Source of the DNA: Clarkia xantiana subsp. parviflora
Lineage: Eukaryota > Streptophyta > Magnoliopsida > Myrtales > Onagraceae
Direction: 5' to 3'
Length of the DNA: 64,000 nucleotides
Assembly (NCBI GenBank): GCA_036873135.1
Contig: JAPTYO010000003.1
Span: forward strand, 22,778,001-22,842,000
The notes under the pieces were generated by a model that was given only the letters and a program-made list of their open reading frames with translations, did not search any database and was not told the DNA's origin. Made by a program: the position numbers and the translations under genes. Below are positions 35,660 through 48,660 of the stretch, in pieces (the first letter of the stretch is position 1; each line of letters starts with the position of its first letter).

Positions 35660-36163
35660 TTGGGTCCCTTACCTCAAAAGCCATTAATCCACCAACAGGT
35701 ACCAACCCGACCCGATCCAACTTCAGCAACCCACCCCAATCCAACTGCTTCCCCCCGCGCTATCTCCGATCAAATGAACTTCCAAGTTCCAACCACCACG
35801 GTGCCTGCGCAGATTCCACAATCCCCAGCAACAGACCATAACCGCTCACTGATTACACAAAAGTACACCTTCCCATCGCTCCCCACTACAGACCGACCAC
35901 TTCCTCCATCATCCACCGTTCTTCCTGTTCTCAATTTAGCGTTAGACTCATACTTCGTACATACTGCTGACTTAGACCTGCCTACGAAGACTTCCCACTA
36001 TAAGGAAGGAATGAAGGACAGACTTGTTTATGGAAGAAGGTTGAGCGACATCTTCCGTTGGATGTTAGCCTTAACAATTGCTTCCCTTAGGCCACTCGTC
36101 AACGCTGCGTACGTACATCTCCATATACCTCCAAATTGCTATGAAAACAATTTTTTCATGTAA
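35660..36163 (+). other. Unidentified 167-codon ORF, Pro/Thr-rich N-terminal half
   Basis: The frame begins MGPLPQKPLIHQQVP; its first 95 residues are rich in Pro, Thr and Ser. The second half is less biased (KEGMKDRLVYGRRLSDIFRW). It is GC-richer than the flanks. I recognise no domain. It may be an exon fragment carried by the Helitron-like element that ends at 40406, or a stand-alone relic; no start context or splice structure supports a complete gene. Confidence 0.3.
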
Positions 36164-39100
36164 GCATTCTTTTCCCGTCTAATCTAATTCTGTATTTTTC
36201 AGTTGAAAATGATCAACAAGCATAGACCGTGGTGATTGAAACCTTTTGCTACGTGTTTGTAAAATGCTTGTGAGAAAACTTCTACTTAGCGGCTTAAATC
36301 TGTCCACCAACCTTTCCGTACTAACAACCTAATCTGACACATGGGAAAAAAAAACCAGCATTCATGTTTTCCTGCTGCCATGCTGCAGCTTAGTTCCTGA
36401 TGTTGATTGTTTGCGTCAATAACAACCAAAGAAACTCCGACAAATTGTTGAATTGATCAGTCTCCATGATTTTAATCCTCTATATAAATCATTATCATAG
36501 TTATAATAATATTGTTGAAGTACCACATTGATTACAAAAGAAACAATATGGGAGTTCATAATATAAGTTTTAAGGATTTATCATTCTCATTCATCTATAT
36601 TAGGTTCTCTTTCTAATCCTTTATATACTTGCAGATAAAGAGTCACATCGTCTGTATGATAAACGAAAACGAGCTGACTTAACGGCAGCTGAAAAAAGAA
36701 AAGCAAATTCCTTACGGACAGAACGATGTAAACGTTCAATAGCCTTTATTAATCTTTTTATGGCCAAATTACATTATGCTATAGATTTTCATTCATTATA
36801 GTCAACGTTAAAGCTTTAGTTGCTAAAGAGAAAGTGATTAAATAATTATTTTTCAAGTTGTTGGATGTGTATACACAAGTAGGATGGTCGTGCATGAAGA
36901 TCATTTGTTGGGTTGAACTTTTTGTGTATGCTACTAATCTATTCAGAGAACAAACTGCAAATGAAAATTCAAGCGGATCTCGTCTGGTGTCTTGGCTTTT
37001 ATAGGCTCATGTGTTGACTTGGTACCATTTACTTCATGCTAATGAGGTGGTTCTTTGGTCCTTTCTTTGTTCGATTAATAGAAACGCCTAGATGTTGAAC
37101 ATGGTCATCCGCCTTCGATGTTCAGATTATGATAACGATTTTCACTTAGAATGGATCGAGCCATGTTGATCAAGCTGTACTTCACAGTCTCTCTGCTATA
37201 ATGCTTATGCACCGTGTCTATAATCACTCCCACGGTATGTCTTTTTTCCTGCTTGCTTTGATTCAATTCTTCAACTAATTTACAATAGTGTTTAATTTAT
37301 CAGGAATCTACATATTGTATTTATATTTGACAATGCACTGTTTGTTTAATTGTCTGAATGTCGCTGCAAATTCTAGGTTGACTTAGATGATAATACATCA
37401 CGATTTATATAAATGGTTACCATGACTGGATTGATGAGTAGTTTGCTGAATTTGTGCACAGTCTAGGTTACTTCAAACTTTTAAATTGTATCTTAATTTG
37501 TTACTTTAACCATTATAATATGTTTTGAAAAAAAAAAAGTTAATTATTATGTGCAAATAAATTCAATCCTCTATTTGCTGCAACTTCTTATAAGAAAGTC
37601 TTTCCCACCTCCAAACAATATCAGTCTCTTGTTTTGTTGGTGGGTTGTGTTATGCTATCATAATAAAGTTATATCAATAAATACTTAGTATACTTATTGA
37701 ACTGAGTTATACGCCACCAAATAAAGTTTGTCATTGTATTTAGATTCTACATCGCATTAGAAATATTTTGGTTGCTAATAACTGTTCCATATTTATTTTT
37801 TGAATTCAAGGCTTCAGTTTGAGAAATGTCATATACTTAGTTGCATTATTTCTAGAAACAATGCAAAATGATATTAAAGTCCACTAACTGTTGCATATGC
37901 ACTATGCAGTCTAGATGTAGTAGTTATATTGTTCTAGGCTCTGTACTAGACTTTTAGCAAATTAAAGAACTCTCTAGCTGGTCACTGTCTCTGTCTGTTA
38001 TCGGGTTTGATTCCGTATGAAGGATTAACGCGTAAGACTGGTCCTTTGAATAGTCCGACCCTCTGACAGTGTTTAATTTATGAAGATGTTAATTTCTTCT
38101 GTTTGACAACAAGTTCTTTTAATTGTTGGGTGTCAGTGATCTATGATGTATTATGGGGTATATTTAGTTGAGAAATGACATATGGAGCAGCTCGGGAGAA
38201 AAAAAATGTTCCACGGTTTGGTATTTGGATCTTTTAGCTTGTTCTTACTTATTAGACAGATTCCACCATTCACTTGCACTGTTAGATAGATGAGAACCAT
38301 GAAAATCAAATTTCCATAATAGTTTCTTTTGTACATAATTCAGTCTGCAGTCATTGCAAGAAGTTGAATGATATTATTTGTTGCATATAACCTTTTGGTT
38401 GTGAAGTGTATATATCTTTTAGCTTCACATGTTAACATCTTAAACTACTTGGTTAGGAGCACTTTCATTATCCCCTCATGAGCTAATGTTGTAAACTTCA
38501 TCAGTATTACTTTGTGAAATGAAATTGCTAGCACCAGAGAACTCAAGACTCCAGGTATTACTGTTTCTTCTTGTCAACAACGTTGTAAGTTAGTATGCCT
38601 TTTGCTATTCAGTCATAAACAAATTGCTTACGCAGCACACTAATGTATCAGCTCATTGAGCCATCTCTTACTTAAGAATATATTCTTCTGTCCATCTTTT
38701 GGTGAAAGGAAACAATTTGGAGCTCTCTATAAGTTAAAAATATGTAATATTTATTCCTTTACCTAATTTCTCGTAAATTCTCTATACTCTACTGCTTGCA
38801 GGATGTTAGTGTTAAGTTTTCCTTTTTCAGCCAATACAACGCAACATAACCCTCTTTCACAGACTTAAAAGAGACCAACTCTCAGTTCCAACGTTTGCAG
38901 TAGTTGGACTCTTCTACCAACATTCCACGGTTACGAGTGCAAGCCGCTAGGTTTTCTGTTGGGCCTCCCCCGCACCTTCTTATTGATGATTCTCTCCATT
39001 GTTGGTGTCCGTGTCATCATCCAGATTTTCATGTACGTTGTTCCTTCCATTCCCTATTCTTCACTTTTGACTTATAGGTATCTAATTATATGCATTTACA

Positions 39101-40369
39101 TTAAAATCTCTGATCTAATTGGGTATAAATAGGTTGGCTATTCGATAACTTGGATGGATTCACTAAAAAATGGGGTTGGGTGTGTGCTCATGTGAGAAAC
39201 CCTCAGTGGTTCTGTTGGTGCTATTTGGGCTTATTAATTATCATTTGCAGCAGTGAAGTTATGTTCTTTATTTCATCATCTAGATATCGGTACCCGTGAG
39301 CAATATACGGAGATGAACATGTAATTTATGAAGTTCAACAACATCAAGCACTTCAAATTCAGTATTAAAAGGCTATAAGATATGCTTCTATATCTTTATA
39401 TGCTCATATGTATCCTATTTGATATTCTCTATTTTCTTTCTTTATGCAATAATGTTATTCTTTCGACTTGAGTCAGGCCATTGGACTAAAATGGAGCTTA
39501 TCAGTAGGTTCTTTTGTGTTAATCATCTAATATGGATCAATTATTTTGTAGTAGCTTTAAGACTGATGGGTGCATGAATCTCATATGATGATCTTTGCAA
39601 TACAATAAGAAAAAATGCAAGTATCATTAATGCAATCTCTGACAGAACATGACAAATAATATCTTATCATTGTAGTGTAGGTTTAGGATTAAAAAGATTG
39701 GTCTACAGAACATTGTAACTTGTTCTTGTTAAGTTCACTTGTTATGTTGAATTTTGTATCATGGTATGATTCTTTCTCCTTAATTATCCCATTCACCTTG
39801 TCTGTCTCAAATTCTGATTCACTTGACTTGCTACTTTGATCCATATGTTAAATAATTTTACCCGATTTAATTTCACAGTTGTAGCCTGTAGAACATCGAA
39901 GGCCTAGACTAGAAGAAGAGCAGTACAGTGGACAAACTTATGGAAGCCATTCACACACGATGGCAAGCATGAGCTTTGCTTCCAGTTCACGATTTCGAAT
40001 TTGTGTTTTATTTAATTTATGGATACCGTTGATTCTGAATATTCTTCCTCCTTATATATATTTTGGGGCATGTCATAGTGATTGATCCTGGATTGTCATT
40101 TTGTTTGGCCAAAATCCTGCTACTTTAGGTAGATAAGTACTTTATGTAGTTCATGAACCACTTAGTTTTACTTTTCTTGTAGGTGGGATGGTGTGGATAT
40201 GTAAGTTTTAGTCAAATCTTGTTCTTCATATTATGTGAAATCTTGTTACGGCATATATACTCGTGTGTCTGATGTCTCTAAAATTTTGTTTTTGTTTTTT
40301 TGCAACTCATTACCTGTTGATGAAATATGCATCACAAATTCAAAACTCATTCAATTTAAGAACAAAAAC
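36164..40369. other. Unassigned DNA, possible Helitron cargo
   Basis: No complete gene is seen. Near 36638-36745 a basic frame (KESHRLYDKRKRADLTAAEK) loosely resembles the N-terminal basic region of plant Helitron proteins. Scattered GC-rich patches (for example 38875-39030) could be exon pieces. TCTATATTAGG at about 36594, preceded by A, is a possible Helitron 5' end but this is weak. Confidence 0.25.
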
Positions 40370-40406
40370 GATCGTTGCGCGTGCAACGCACGCACGATAT
40401 AACTAG
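40370..40406 (+). mobile_element. Helitron-like 3' terminus
   Basis: A hairpin GCGTGC-AAC-GCACGC, extended outward by ATCGT/ACGAT with a bulge, lies just before a terminal CTAG at 40403-40406, followed by T. Subterminal hairpin plus CTRR before T is the Helitron 3' signature. The left end is not securely located. Confidence 0.7.
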
Positions 40407-41111
40407 TAGAGTATAATGAGCATATATAATAAAGAATAAATGCCCATATGGCTGTACGTGAGTCTACCACTACATATGTACCACAATCATTCACATAATA
40501 ACTTGATCCAAAAAAATAATACTAAAAGAAAGAAGTGTCAATTTCTAGTTGGTCCATCTCTTCATCCTGGCCCTTTAATAACAAATAAACAACATTACCT
40601 TCATCTTCTTTCAAAGGAAGTGAATGATCCCCATATACCCTACACTCCAAGTTGCTCAAACATTACAAAGAGGATCAACCCCACATTATATATATCTAAG
40701 AGGTTTGACATAATGCTCATACATATATATATTGAAGCGAACTTGATTTGTTGTAATTATGGTGTTTTTTGAATTTATGGAAATTAGTAGCATATTTATA
40801 TCTACATATTAGTCAATACACGTATTAGTTAGTTAAGTATCGGATAAGATAAAATCACGAGAATGTTGACATAAAAGATATTCTGAAAATGGATTGGGAT
40901 TGGTCTAATAATAATGCTCTTCTATAGAATTAGAACAACTAATCCTGCATGTCTGGTTTTTCTGTCCCAGAAAACTCAAAAAGGCGAGACAAGTGAAGAA
41001 GAAACGTGACTGCTGATTGGAAATTGCATTTGGACTGTTCTGAAAAAGTCCTTCGCCCAATAATTTCTTCATATGGGGATTTTTCTTCAAAACCATCATC
41101 TTGAAAATTAT
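40407..41111. other. AT-rich intergenic DNA, no gene seen
   Basis: Short frames of 70-110 codons on either strand show no family signature. Confidence 0.4.
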
Positions 41112-41175
41112 GAAAAATCTGATCATATATTTTTTTTTTTTTTTTTTTTTGGCCAGAAAAATCTGATCATATATT
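41112..41175 (-). repeat. Poly-T insert with 20-bp direct repeats
   Basis: GAAAAATCTGATCATATATT occurs at 41112-41131 and 41156-41175. Between them is only a run of about 19 T followed by GGCCA (minus sense TGGCC then poly-A). It looks like a tail-only retroposon insertion. Confidence 0.75.
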
Positions 41176-41223
41176 AAGCGCCACTGATTGTTTAGTTATT
41201 CATATTTGCCATATAAAGCAATA

Positions 41224-41734
41224 GGGTTAAGATCTATAAACAGTCAAACGGTTGACCAATGTTGAAATTTGGTGTCTAATCTGAAATGTTAAAATGAACA
41301 GTTTTATGTTTTATTTTTTGTTGAAATTCGATGTCTCCGCACGTATTTTACTCTCAGTTCAATCATTTTCATCAACCCACTCATAATCCATTACTCTTTA
41401 CTTTTCACAAATCACAAAATTTCCCACAAAACTTGAACATTCAAAAGAAAAGGTTTCCAACGGAGTGTTGTGGAACAATTTGAAACTACAACGGAGTGGG
41501 ATTTACTTGAGCGGATGTGGCAGCTTCTTAGGTGACGGTCCCGGTAAGGTGACGAGAAAGGAACATGCATGGGAGGTCGAATTTGACAGTCCGTTTCGTC
41601 GGAATTGACTTCTCTAAAATAATCACACCGAGACACCAAATTTCAACAAAAATAAAAATTGTGACACTCCATTTTAATATCACACACCAAATTTCAACAT
41701 TAATAAAACTTGAGACATTATAGATTATTAACCC
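41224..41734. mobile_element. Inverted-repeat element, family A copy 2
   Basis: The ends are GGGTTAAGATCTATAA and TATAGATTATTAACCC. The flanking 9-mers AAAGCAATA and AAAATAATA match at 7 of 9. The interior shares ordered text with copies at 1-355 and 52798-53300. Frames through it (for example 41412-41639 minus) have relatives in the other copies but no recognisable domain. Confidence 0.7.
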
Positions 41735-42155
41735 AAAATAATATTGGTGCAAATAATAACATGGGATAAACATGTGGGTGCGACCATGTCATTTATATAT
41801 TATGACGTGTGGGTTTGAACCTTCGACATAATAACAATTATTAATTGTATGTAAAAAGGAGACATTTTCTTCTTCTTTTTTGTTTGCTTTAGGGTTCATA
41901 GCATAACAAGTCCCAAACATGCTCACATAGTCACGTAAGCAACAAGAGGAAACATGTGATCTGAAAATGAAGTCTCTCCCTTCAGTTTGTCATCAAGTAA
42001 ATGCCATCAAGCGTTGCCCAAGCAACCACATTCTTCTCCCAACAAATCTAATTATGTAATATGATATATTAATTCAGCGTTTTATCGCCATCATTTTAAC
42101 TTCTTACAAGTTAATTCAGTGTAAGCTATGATTATTCTAAATATTGATCAAAGCA

Positions 42156-43730
42156 CAGTGGTGAATTAAGGAACCCAAGTGGGTTCTATTGTTACCGTAT
42201 TTTATAACATCAATAATGAATTACCTGTTCATTATATCAATTCGCGGAATAATACCAATTCAGATTTTTTTAAGGAAAAAAACGATATATCTATCAAACA
42301 CCAATTTGATAGAGCATATTTTTACGGAAAGAACGTAAATAAGTTTTTGCATAATACAAACAACCTATCTTTGAAACCAAATAAAAAATAAGACAAATGG
42401 ATAGTCATAATAATGATCTTAAAAGAAGGGTTCCTACACGGTCGAAGACTTAAGGTGAAATTGATGAAGAAGAAACAAAATTATGATCGAGCTGTCAACC
42501 GTTGATTTGGGAAAGAAAAAAAAAACGTGTGTGGAGAAGAAGATAGAGAAAATAAATAGTTATTGATATGTTAAAACGTCACTTCTTGCTCTTTCTGTAA
42601 AAAAAAAAAAATTGTGTAAAGTGTTTTTGTGTTTAGGAGTTAAAAAGTAAGGACGTTGATTAGCAACCAAATTAATCAATATTTTACCCAAAAAAAAAAA
42701 AATAATCAATAAATCAAATGAACAACCATACTACTAATCTTAGAAGAAGGCAGCTTACTCAGTTGGAGACTTGAGATATTGATACATAAGATGAAGAAAA
42801 AATTAAAATTGAGTTGTCAACATTTAGTTTGGAAAAAAGAATCATACAAAGAAGAAGATAGCTAAAAAATTAGTTATTACTTTATTAAAACGTCACTTAC
42901 TCCTCTTTCACTAAAAATTTTTGGAAAAGTGTTCTTTGGATTTAGGCTGGGGAAGATTTTGTAAAAAAAATAAGAGAGAGCGAGATAACTGGGAGTTAAA
43001 ATGAAAGAATTCTTGTAAAAAAAGAGTTATAGGATAAAAAGAAGTTTGGTAAAATGTTAAAGATGATTTCTGCATACACAAAAAAGAGTTGAGGCGTAAA
43101 AAAAGTTGAGTAAAATGTCTTGGTGAATTTTTGTAAAATCAAAAGAGATAAGGGAGAATTAAAATGAAATGATTTCTATATAAAAAATAAAAAAGAGTTA
43201 GGGGGACTTTTGTTAAATAAAAAAAAGAGTTAATGGAGAGTTAGAATAGAATGAGGTCTTTCTACTATGTTTTATGCTTGCTTGGTATTTGTGATACATT
43301 TTTTGTGTATTTTTTTTTATTTCTCTTAATGTGAATTCTTCAGAGAAATTGATGTGATGCAGATTCTAAGTGTACGCAAAAAAAAATATATCATATTTTA
43401 AGTATAACTAAAAAATTCATACTTTTAAAGTTTTACTTAAGGATTGATAAAATATTTTAGTAATTAAAAATTAAGTTAAAATGGTACTTGCTAAAAAAGG
43501 CAAAAAGGTGAGCTGTTGGGATTCAAAATTTCAAACAAACATTCTTAGATAGCAAAACTCGGTGCCATACAAACAAAGTTATTATGAATTTTATGTCAAA
43601 TTGTGTCCTGACTAAATAATAAAGGGTTCCCAGAAAATATCACTTAAAATATACAATTTATTTTAAAAAAACATTCGTGAGTCAAATGGTGTCTTAGGAC
43701 CCCAATTAGCATACAGTAGATCCGTCACTG
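42156..43730. mobile_element. hAT-like element (about 1.57 kb), non-autonomous
   Basis: The left end CAGTGGTGAATTAAGG and right end CCGTCACTG (inverse complement CAGTGACGG) resemble hAT CAGTGGCGG termini. The flanks TCAAAGCA and ATCAAGCA are near matches for an 8-bp duplication. The interior is A-rich with repeated AAAAGAGTTA phrases at about 42960-43240. No transposase is seen. Confidence 0.55.
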
Positions 43731-43738
43731 ATCAAGCA

Positions 43739-44622
43739 CGCTATGGATGCTGTCATTCTCTACGGATGTTGTCATTCTAATAAGGGCACCTTTAGTACCT
43801 TAAGTACACCCGGTGGGGTGGAGAAAAAATAAATCATTATACTCCCAAAAAATTGGTCAATAGCTTTTTTCAACATGTTTAAGTCATGCTGTCTTTTAGT
43901 GCAACACGTTTTTTTACATATTTTTTGTGCAACGTGTTTGTGACAAGTTGTCTTTTGTTGCATCTGGTAGTATGACGTTAATTTTCTCGTTAAGTACACA
44001 CATGAATAGAACATGACTAAGACTTAAACTTTTATTTTGTTTAGATCCATGGAGCACTAAAAAATTTCAAACGGGTTGCACAAAAAATATATATAAAAAA
44101 ATAAATTACTATAATATAAGATGATGCAAACATTTACCAAAAGAGACATGATAGACAATCCGACTCATAGGTTCCGATTTGTTCCGTCTCACTCAGAGTG
44201 TGGCGGTGGATGTAATTATAAACAACTTATTGGGCATTTCTATTTTGTCTCTCAGTCGGAACAAAGAGGATTGTTAGATTCGGAATTTCTAACATTTCTC
44301 TTACCAAAAAAAACCTATTAACCTAAAAACTATATTATTATATACAACAAGTATATCACATAATATCTGTAACAATCCATCAGATTCAGAACTCATCAAA
44401 GCATTTGAATAGGCATTTTTGTCAGTGTCCACTAGATAGTATAGATACAATATTAACCCGAACACATCGCGTGAGCTAGTTCCTCATAAATACAACATAG
44501 TGTATCAATACATTAATAATTATAAACCACAGTAAGGTTACTTCTTCCACTAATTAACAGTTAATTACCATCCTTCACAAAACAGCCAAACTAAACAACA
44601 CATCAATCCGACCACCTCATTT
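43739..44622. other. Intergenic and 3' flank of the OBERON gene
   Basis: AT-rich. A segment at about 44135-44300 shares GTAATTATAAWCAA and GGGCATTT phrases with the 34.7 kb MITE and may be a distant copy. The 3' UTR of the OBERON gene should lie just before 44622 on this side. Confidence 0.35.
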
Positions 44623-47600
44623 TCAGACAGACTTCCCATCCTTGGAAGAAGAATTATACATGTTCTGGAGAATGTCCTGCATCTTCGAATACATCAAAGC
44701 CGACGAATCACCACCACCTGAAACCCTAGAGCTCTCCTGAAGCTTGATCTTCTCAAACAAGTACTGCTTCTCCGCCTCGGCTTCACTAAGACGAAGCTTA
44801 AGATACCTGTGAAGAGAAAGCTTATGTTTTGAGGAGAAGACAATGAATAAATCAAATGAAAGCAGCTGCAGCAAGTAACAGCAAGGATGAAAATGAAGAT
44901 CCTGCTGCAATCTTGCAGCTTAAACAAGCTTACTTGCTGCCGAAGTAGTTTTAGTTTCTTATGTTTAGATCATGTTTTGGATAAGACTAAGGGTTAATAA
45001 CTAAATGGTTACCTGAACTTTGACTAATTTACAAATTACTACCCGGACTTTTTTAAAATTGACTATCCGAACTTTTAATTTTGGGGCATATTGCTACCTC
45101 TAAATCAATTTGCGTCAAATTGGATAGAAATTGAGTATGTTTTCGTCACGTAAGGTATTTCATGTCTACCCAATATGGATTCGAGCATAAATTGAAAGTA
45201 TTGCAACAAAATACCTTCAATTGGATGCTCAATTGGGCTTCACCAATTTGAACGGTGTATTCAATTAGCATCCAATTGAAGATATTTTGTTGCAATTTAT
45301 ATCCGAATTCATCTTTAGTACATATAAAAAGACCTCAAGTGGTGAAAACATGCTAAATTTCTATACAAATTGATCAAAACTAAATCAAATGTAGCAATTT
45401 GCTCAAAATTGAAAGTTTGGGTAGCCAATTTTAAAAAATTAAAGCTCGTGTAGCAATTTCAAGTTGCAATTTGGTTATCAACACTAGCAAATCAACATCA
45501 CTTTATTCTTGATTAGCAAATCAAGATCAACTTTTTACAATACCTGCTTGCATATTCCTCCTCGGATTTCTCGGATTTGGCAAGAGCAATTCTTTGTAAC
45601 CTCTCGCCCTCTCTCTTGGCCTCGTTGGCCTTGAGCTGGAACATGTCAGCCTCGGCTTGTTTGAGCCGGACAATCTTCTCCAGCTCATCGATCTGTAGCT
45701 TCTTCTTTTGCCGGTCAAGCTTGAGCTCTGCAACTTCCCGGGCCTTGTCCTCGAGTTCACGGTCGCAGGTTTCGAGGGCGGTTCGGGCTTTCTTGAACAT
45801 TCTCATCTTCTCGTCGGCCACCATCTCCATCTTGCGGATGGCTTCTTGGACCACATCGGCGATTTTGTTGCATGCTTCTTGGGGAGCTATCAGTCGCCCG
45901 GTTTCCGGGTTTTCTAAGTTCCTTGGTGAATCTCCGTCTAGCTCTTTATACATCATCGAAGATGAAAATTAAGTATACAATTCAGAACAGAATATGAAAA
46001 ATAAATATATGAAACTTGTTAGAGTGCATATCGTGGTGAAAATGTAATTTACATTTCAACGAAGGATGAACATCTCTGCCCAACTTCTCTGTCCTACACT
46101 ATGTACTACTACATAAAATTTTCATAATAACAAATAAAAACAATTTTTTTTCATATACAATATAATACAAGTATTACTAGTTTTGTGGGTTTTTTTTTCT
46201 TTCTAAAAGCCTATTAGACATAGTGTACGGTTGGTTGGGGTGAACAAATTGACTCACTTTAGCCCTTTAGGGTTCACCATGCCCAACCGTTCACTAATCT
46301 TAATTTAGTTTTCAAAACAAATCACAAAACTAGTTACACTTATGTTATTTATTGTATATTGAGCATAAAAAAAATTATTTTTATTTATTATGGTGAAAAT
46401 TTTATACAGTAGTTCAGGGGAGTAGAACAGAAGATTTTCATCCTTCAAGTAAATGCCGACAATTTCGTTCAATTTACTCATTTCCCTAAAAAAAAAAAAG
46501 TAACATTTTTCATTCACTATAAGTTTTGCACTCTGAAGAATTTCAAGAATTTGCAATCAAAGTGCATTTGATCAATCTACATGCATTTGTACACAAAGTT
46601 TCCTAGAAAAAAAAGCTCATTTTTATTATCTGTTTGATGGCATCTGTAAACGATAACTGAGTAAACATACCTTGGAAAAACATTAGTATTGCTCGACAAG
46701 CAGTTGATTCGGGAACCCCACTCTTCATCTTCTCAATAAGATCTTCACACTTCCAAAAGAGCTGCCTTCCTCTAGGGTCCTCACTTCCCCGGAAGATTCT
46801 ACTGACAGAATCGAGCTCCCTCATGAGAGATTCCCGATCCCAAGCGGGTGCACAGTGCAGAAACACATCCTTAACCCAACCCAACAGCTCCGATGTTCTG
46901 TTGCATGCTCTGCATCTGAAAAGCATATCAGTGGGCCCACCCCCAATCTTCACAGAAGGTCCCGTGGTGATTTGTCCATCACGAATGGCACAATCAGTGT
47001 GAGTCCAGTGGGAACAGAGGTCACAGCCGATCCAACGGCAGGTGTTCACTTCAAAATCAAACTTGTTACAAATGACACACATGCAGAGGTTGCAGAACCC
47101 GTTCCTGTTGGTGCATATCTCGCAGGTGCAGTCATCAGCTGGGAGTTGGTTCTGGCATGCTATGTTTCGGCACCTCTTGTAGACAAAGACCTCAATTAAG
47201 GATGTCTGAGACAGGCTTATGTTTGGATGCAAGAATGCCTGGATTCCGGTGTTGATTGAAACTAGGATCTCGAGTTGAACCCTGTGTGCACCTGCTAATG
47301 TCTTGGGAGTCAAGTCAGTTCTACTCTGAACAAGTTTTTGCAAAACCTGAAACTCATCTCTCTGTTGGGGCCCGCCGTTTCCTTCAAGGATGAGACGGAG
47401 CATGGTCTTTAGCTCGTCAAGATAGTCATCGGGAAGGCGGTGGATCTTCTCAGAGACAGCATCTACTCTTTCCTTTGCAATGTCCCGGAGAGATATCTTG
47501 TCTGCTAAGGAAACACGACGAACAACTGACTGCTCAAAAGCATCATTCTCAGACTTTCCGTTCTCTATCTTCTTCTCAGTGGGCCATGTCTCTCTCGAGC

Positions 47601-47796
47601 TTGCACTCTCGGTTGGAGAATCACGGTTGTGGTCAGAGCTCGGTCTTGGGTCGTTTCTGTCAGGGGACAAGTGTACGTCTGAGGAGACGAGGGAGAGAGA
47701 TGTCTGAAGCCCTCCTGGTCGGGTTTGCTGACGTGGCGGCAACATCATGGAAGAAGAAGATTGGTGGTGAATGTTAGATCCAGATGATGTTCCCAT
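44623..47796 (-). CDS. OBE1: OBERON1/2-type PHD-finger protein
   Basis: OBERON proteins are nuclear PHD-finger proteins needed for root and shoot meristem formation; the family is also known as potyvirus VPg-interacting proteins. Coding exons on the minus strand are 46671-47796, 45544-45943 and 44623-44806, totalling 1710 bp (569 residues; Arabidopsis OBE1 is 566). The start MGTSSGSN is the family's own N-terminus. The PHD region (about residues 205-300) carries KRCRNIACQNQLPADDC, CEICTNR, CNLCMCVICNKFDF and WIGCDLCSHWTHTDC with all zinc ligands. Exon 2 and the start of exon 3 encode a long coiled coil (ERQKKKLQ-type heptads, then RLSEAEAEKQYLFEKIKLQE). The third coding exon ends in a short divergent tail. 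Phases are 1 and 2 at the two introns and borders are GT-AG. Intron 2 contains an inverted-repeat element. OBE1 and OBE2 cannot be told apart with certainty. Confidence 0.95.
44991..45485. mobile_element. Inverted-repeat element inside OBERON intron 2
   Basis: The left end GGGTTAATAACTAAATGG pairs with the right CCAAATTGCAACTT-type arm (inverse complement of CAATTTGGTTATCAACACT). CTACCCGGACTTTTTT on the left is mirrored by AAAGTTTGGGTAGCC on the right. It is non-coding and fills most of the 737-bp intron. Confidence 0.7.
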
Positions 47797-48660
47797 GGAT
47801 TATGCTGCAAAGCCTAGAGCAATGACAAGAAGAACTTTTCAGAACATTATTGAAATGAAATAAACTTTCAAATTCAAGGTGAAAGTAGGAGATAGTTATT
47901 ATCCAACATAAAGATGAACTGAGACATATATATAGTTTTAACTTATGAATTCTAAAATGCATCTGAATGAACATAGTCCTCCATATAATATATATATATC
48001 AAGAAGATACACAGAGATTGAGATAAATTTACCAGATTCATATAACAAAGATCATATAAAACCAAGATTCAAGTAATTTACACGCAATATACAGTGCTGC
48101 ATACCAGGGGCACAATCTCTGCACATCGAGTTACTAAATCTAGAGTTCAAAAACCCAAGTTACAACGACTGAGTGGATCAAAATCCCAAACTCAGCTAGA
48201 AGCTTGAAGCAATTGATAACGAACGCAAGAAATGAGAAGATCTATAAGAAATTAACTTTATCGGCAGCTAATTGAGCCTAATTGAACTAGTCGCAGCAAT
48301 AACCCAATCACCTCCTCATCAAATCAGGTGTCACGATAAAGATAGTGAAAATTAAGGCAAGCCCTAAGCTGAAGACCAAAACCCTAGACAAGATTCAAAC
48401 GATCATGGACAGATTTCAGCATCGTCGGCATATAACTACACGCGGCCCTAGAAAAGAAACTGAATCTGAGAAATCCAAACCATACAAGTTGAGGAACTGA
48501 CACGAAACCGGAATTGAAAAACTCCGGCAGCTGAGAAAGAGGTATTACCGGGGGAAGCCGCCGGAGACACAGCGGAGGTTAACGTTGAAAAGAGACAGAC
48601 GACGAAGGTGTGTTGATGATGTCTTCTTCTTCAGTGGTGCAGTTTAGTTTTCCGTTTCAC
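47797..48660 (-). other. 5' leader of the OBERON gene with a probable leader intron
   Basis: On the minus strand TTTGCAG lies just before the ATG region (about 47806), and CCCCGGTAATACC at about 48550 is a good donor. This suggests a leader intron of about 0.74 kb with the first non-coding exon near 48550-48660. Leader introns are common in plant regulatory genes. Confidence 0.6.

Noticed and set aside
40440..40772. 110-codon plus-strand frame after the Helitron end
   Set aside because: AT-rich, no domain, no splice structure and no codon signature. Likely chance.
43000..43260. Repeated AAAAGAGTTA phrases suggesting a CRISPR-like or satellite array
   Set aside because: Spacing is irregular and the units are low-complexity A-rich text inside an hAT-like element in a plant genome. 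CRISPR is not expected.
46855..47199. 114-codon plus-strand frame and neighbours at 47475-47777
   Set aside because: Antisense to the OBERON PHD exon, whose minus-strand frame is clearly the real one.
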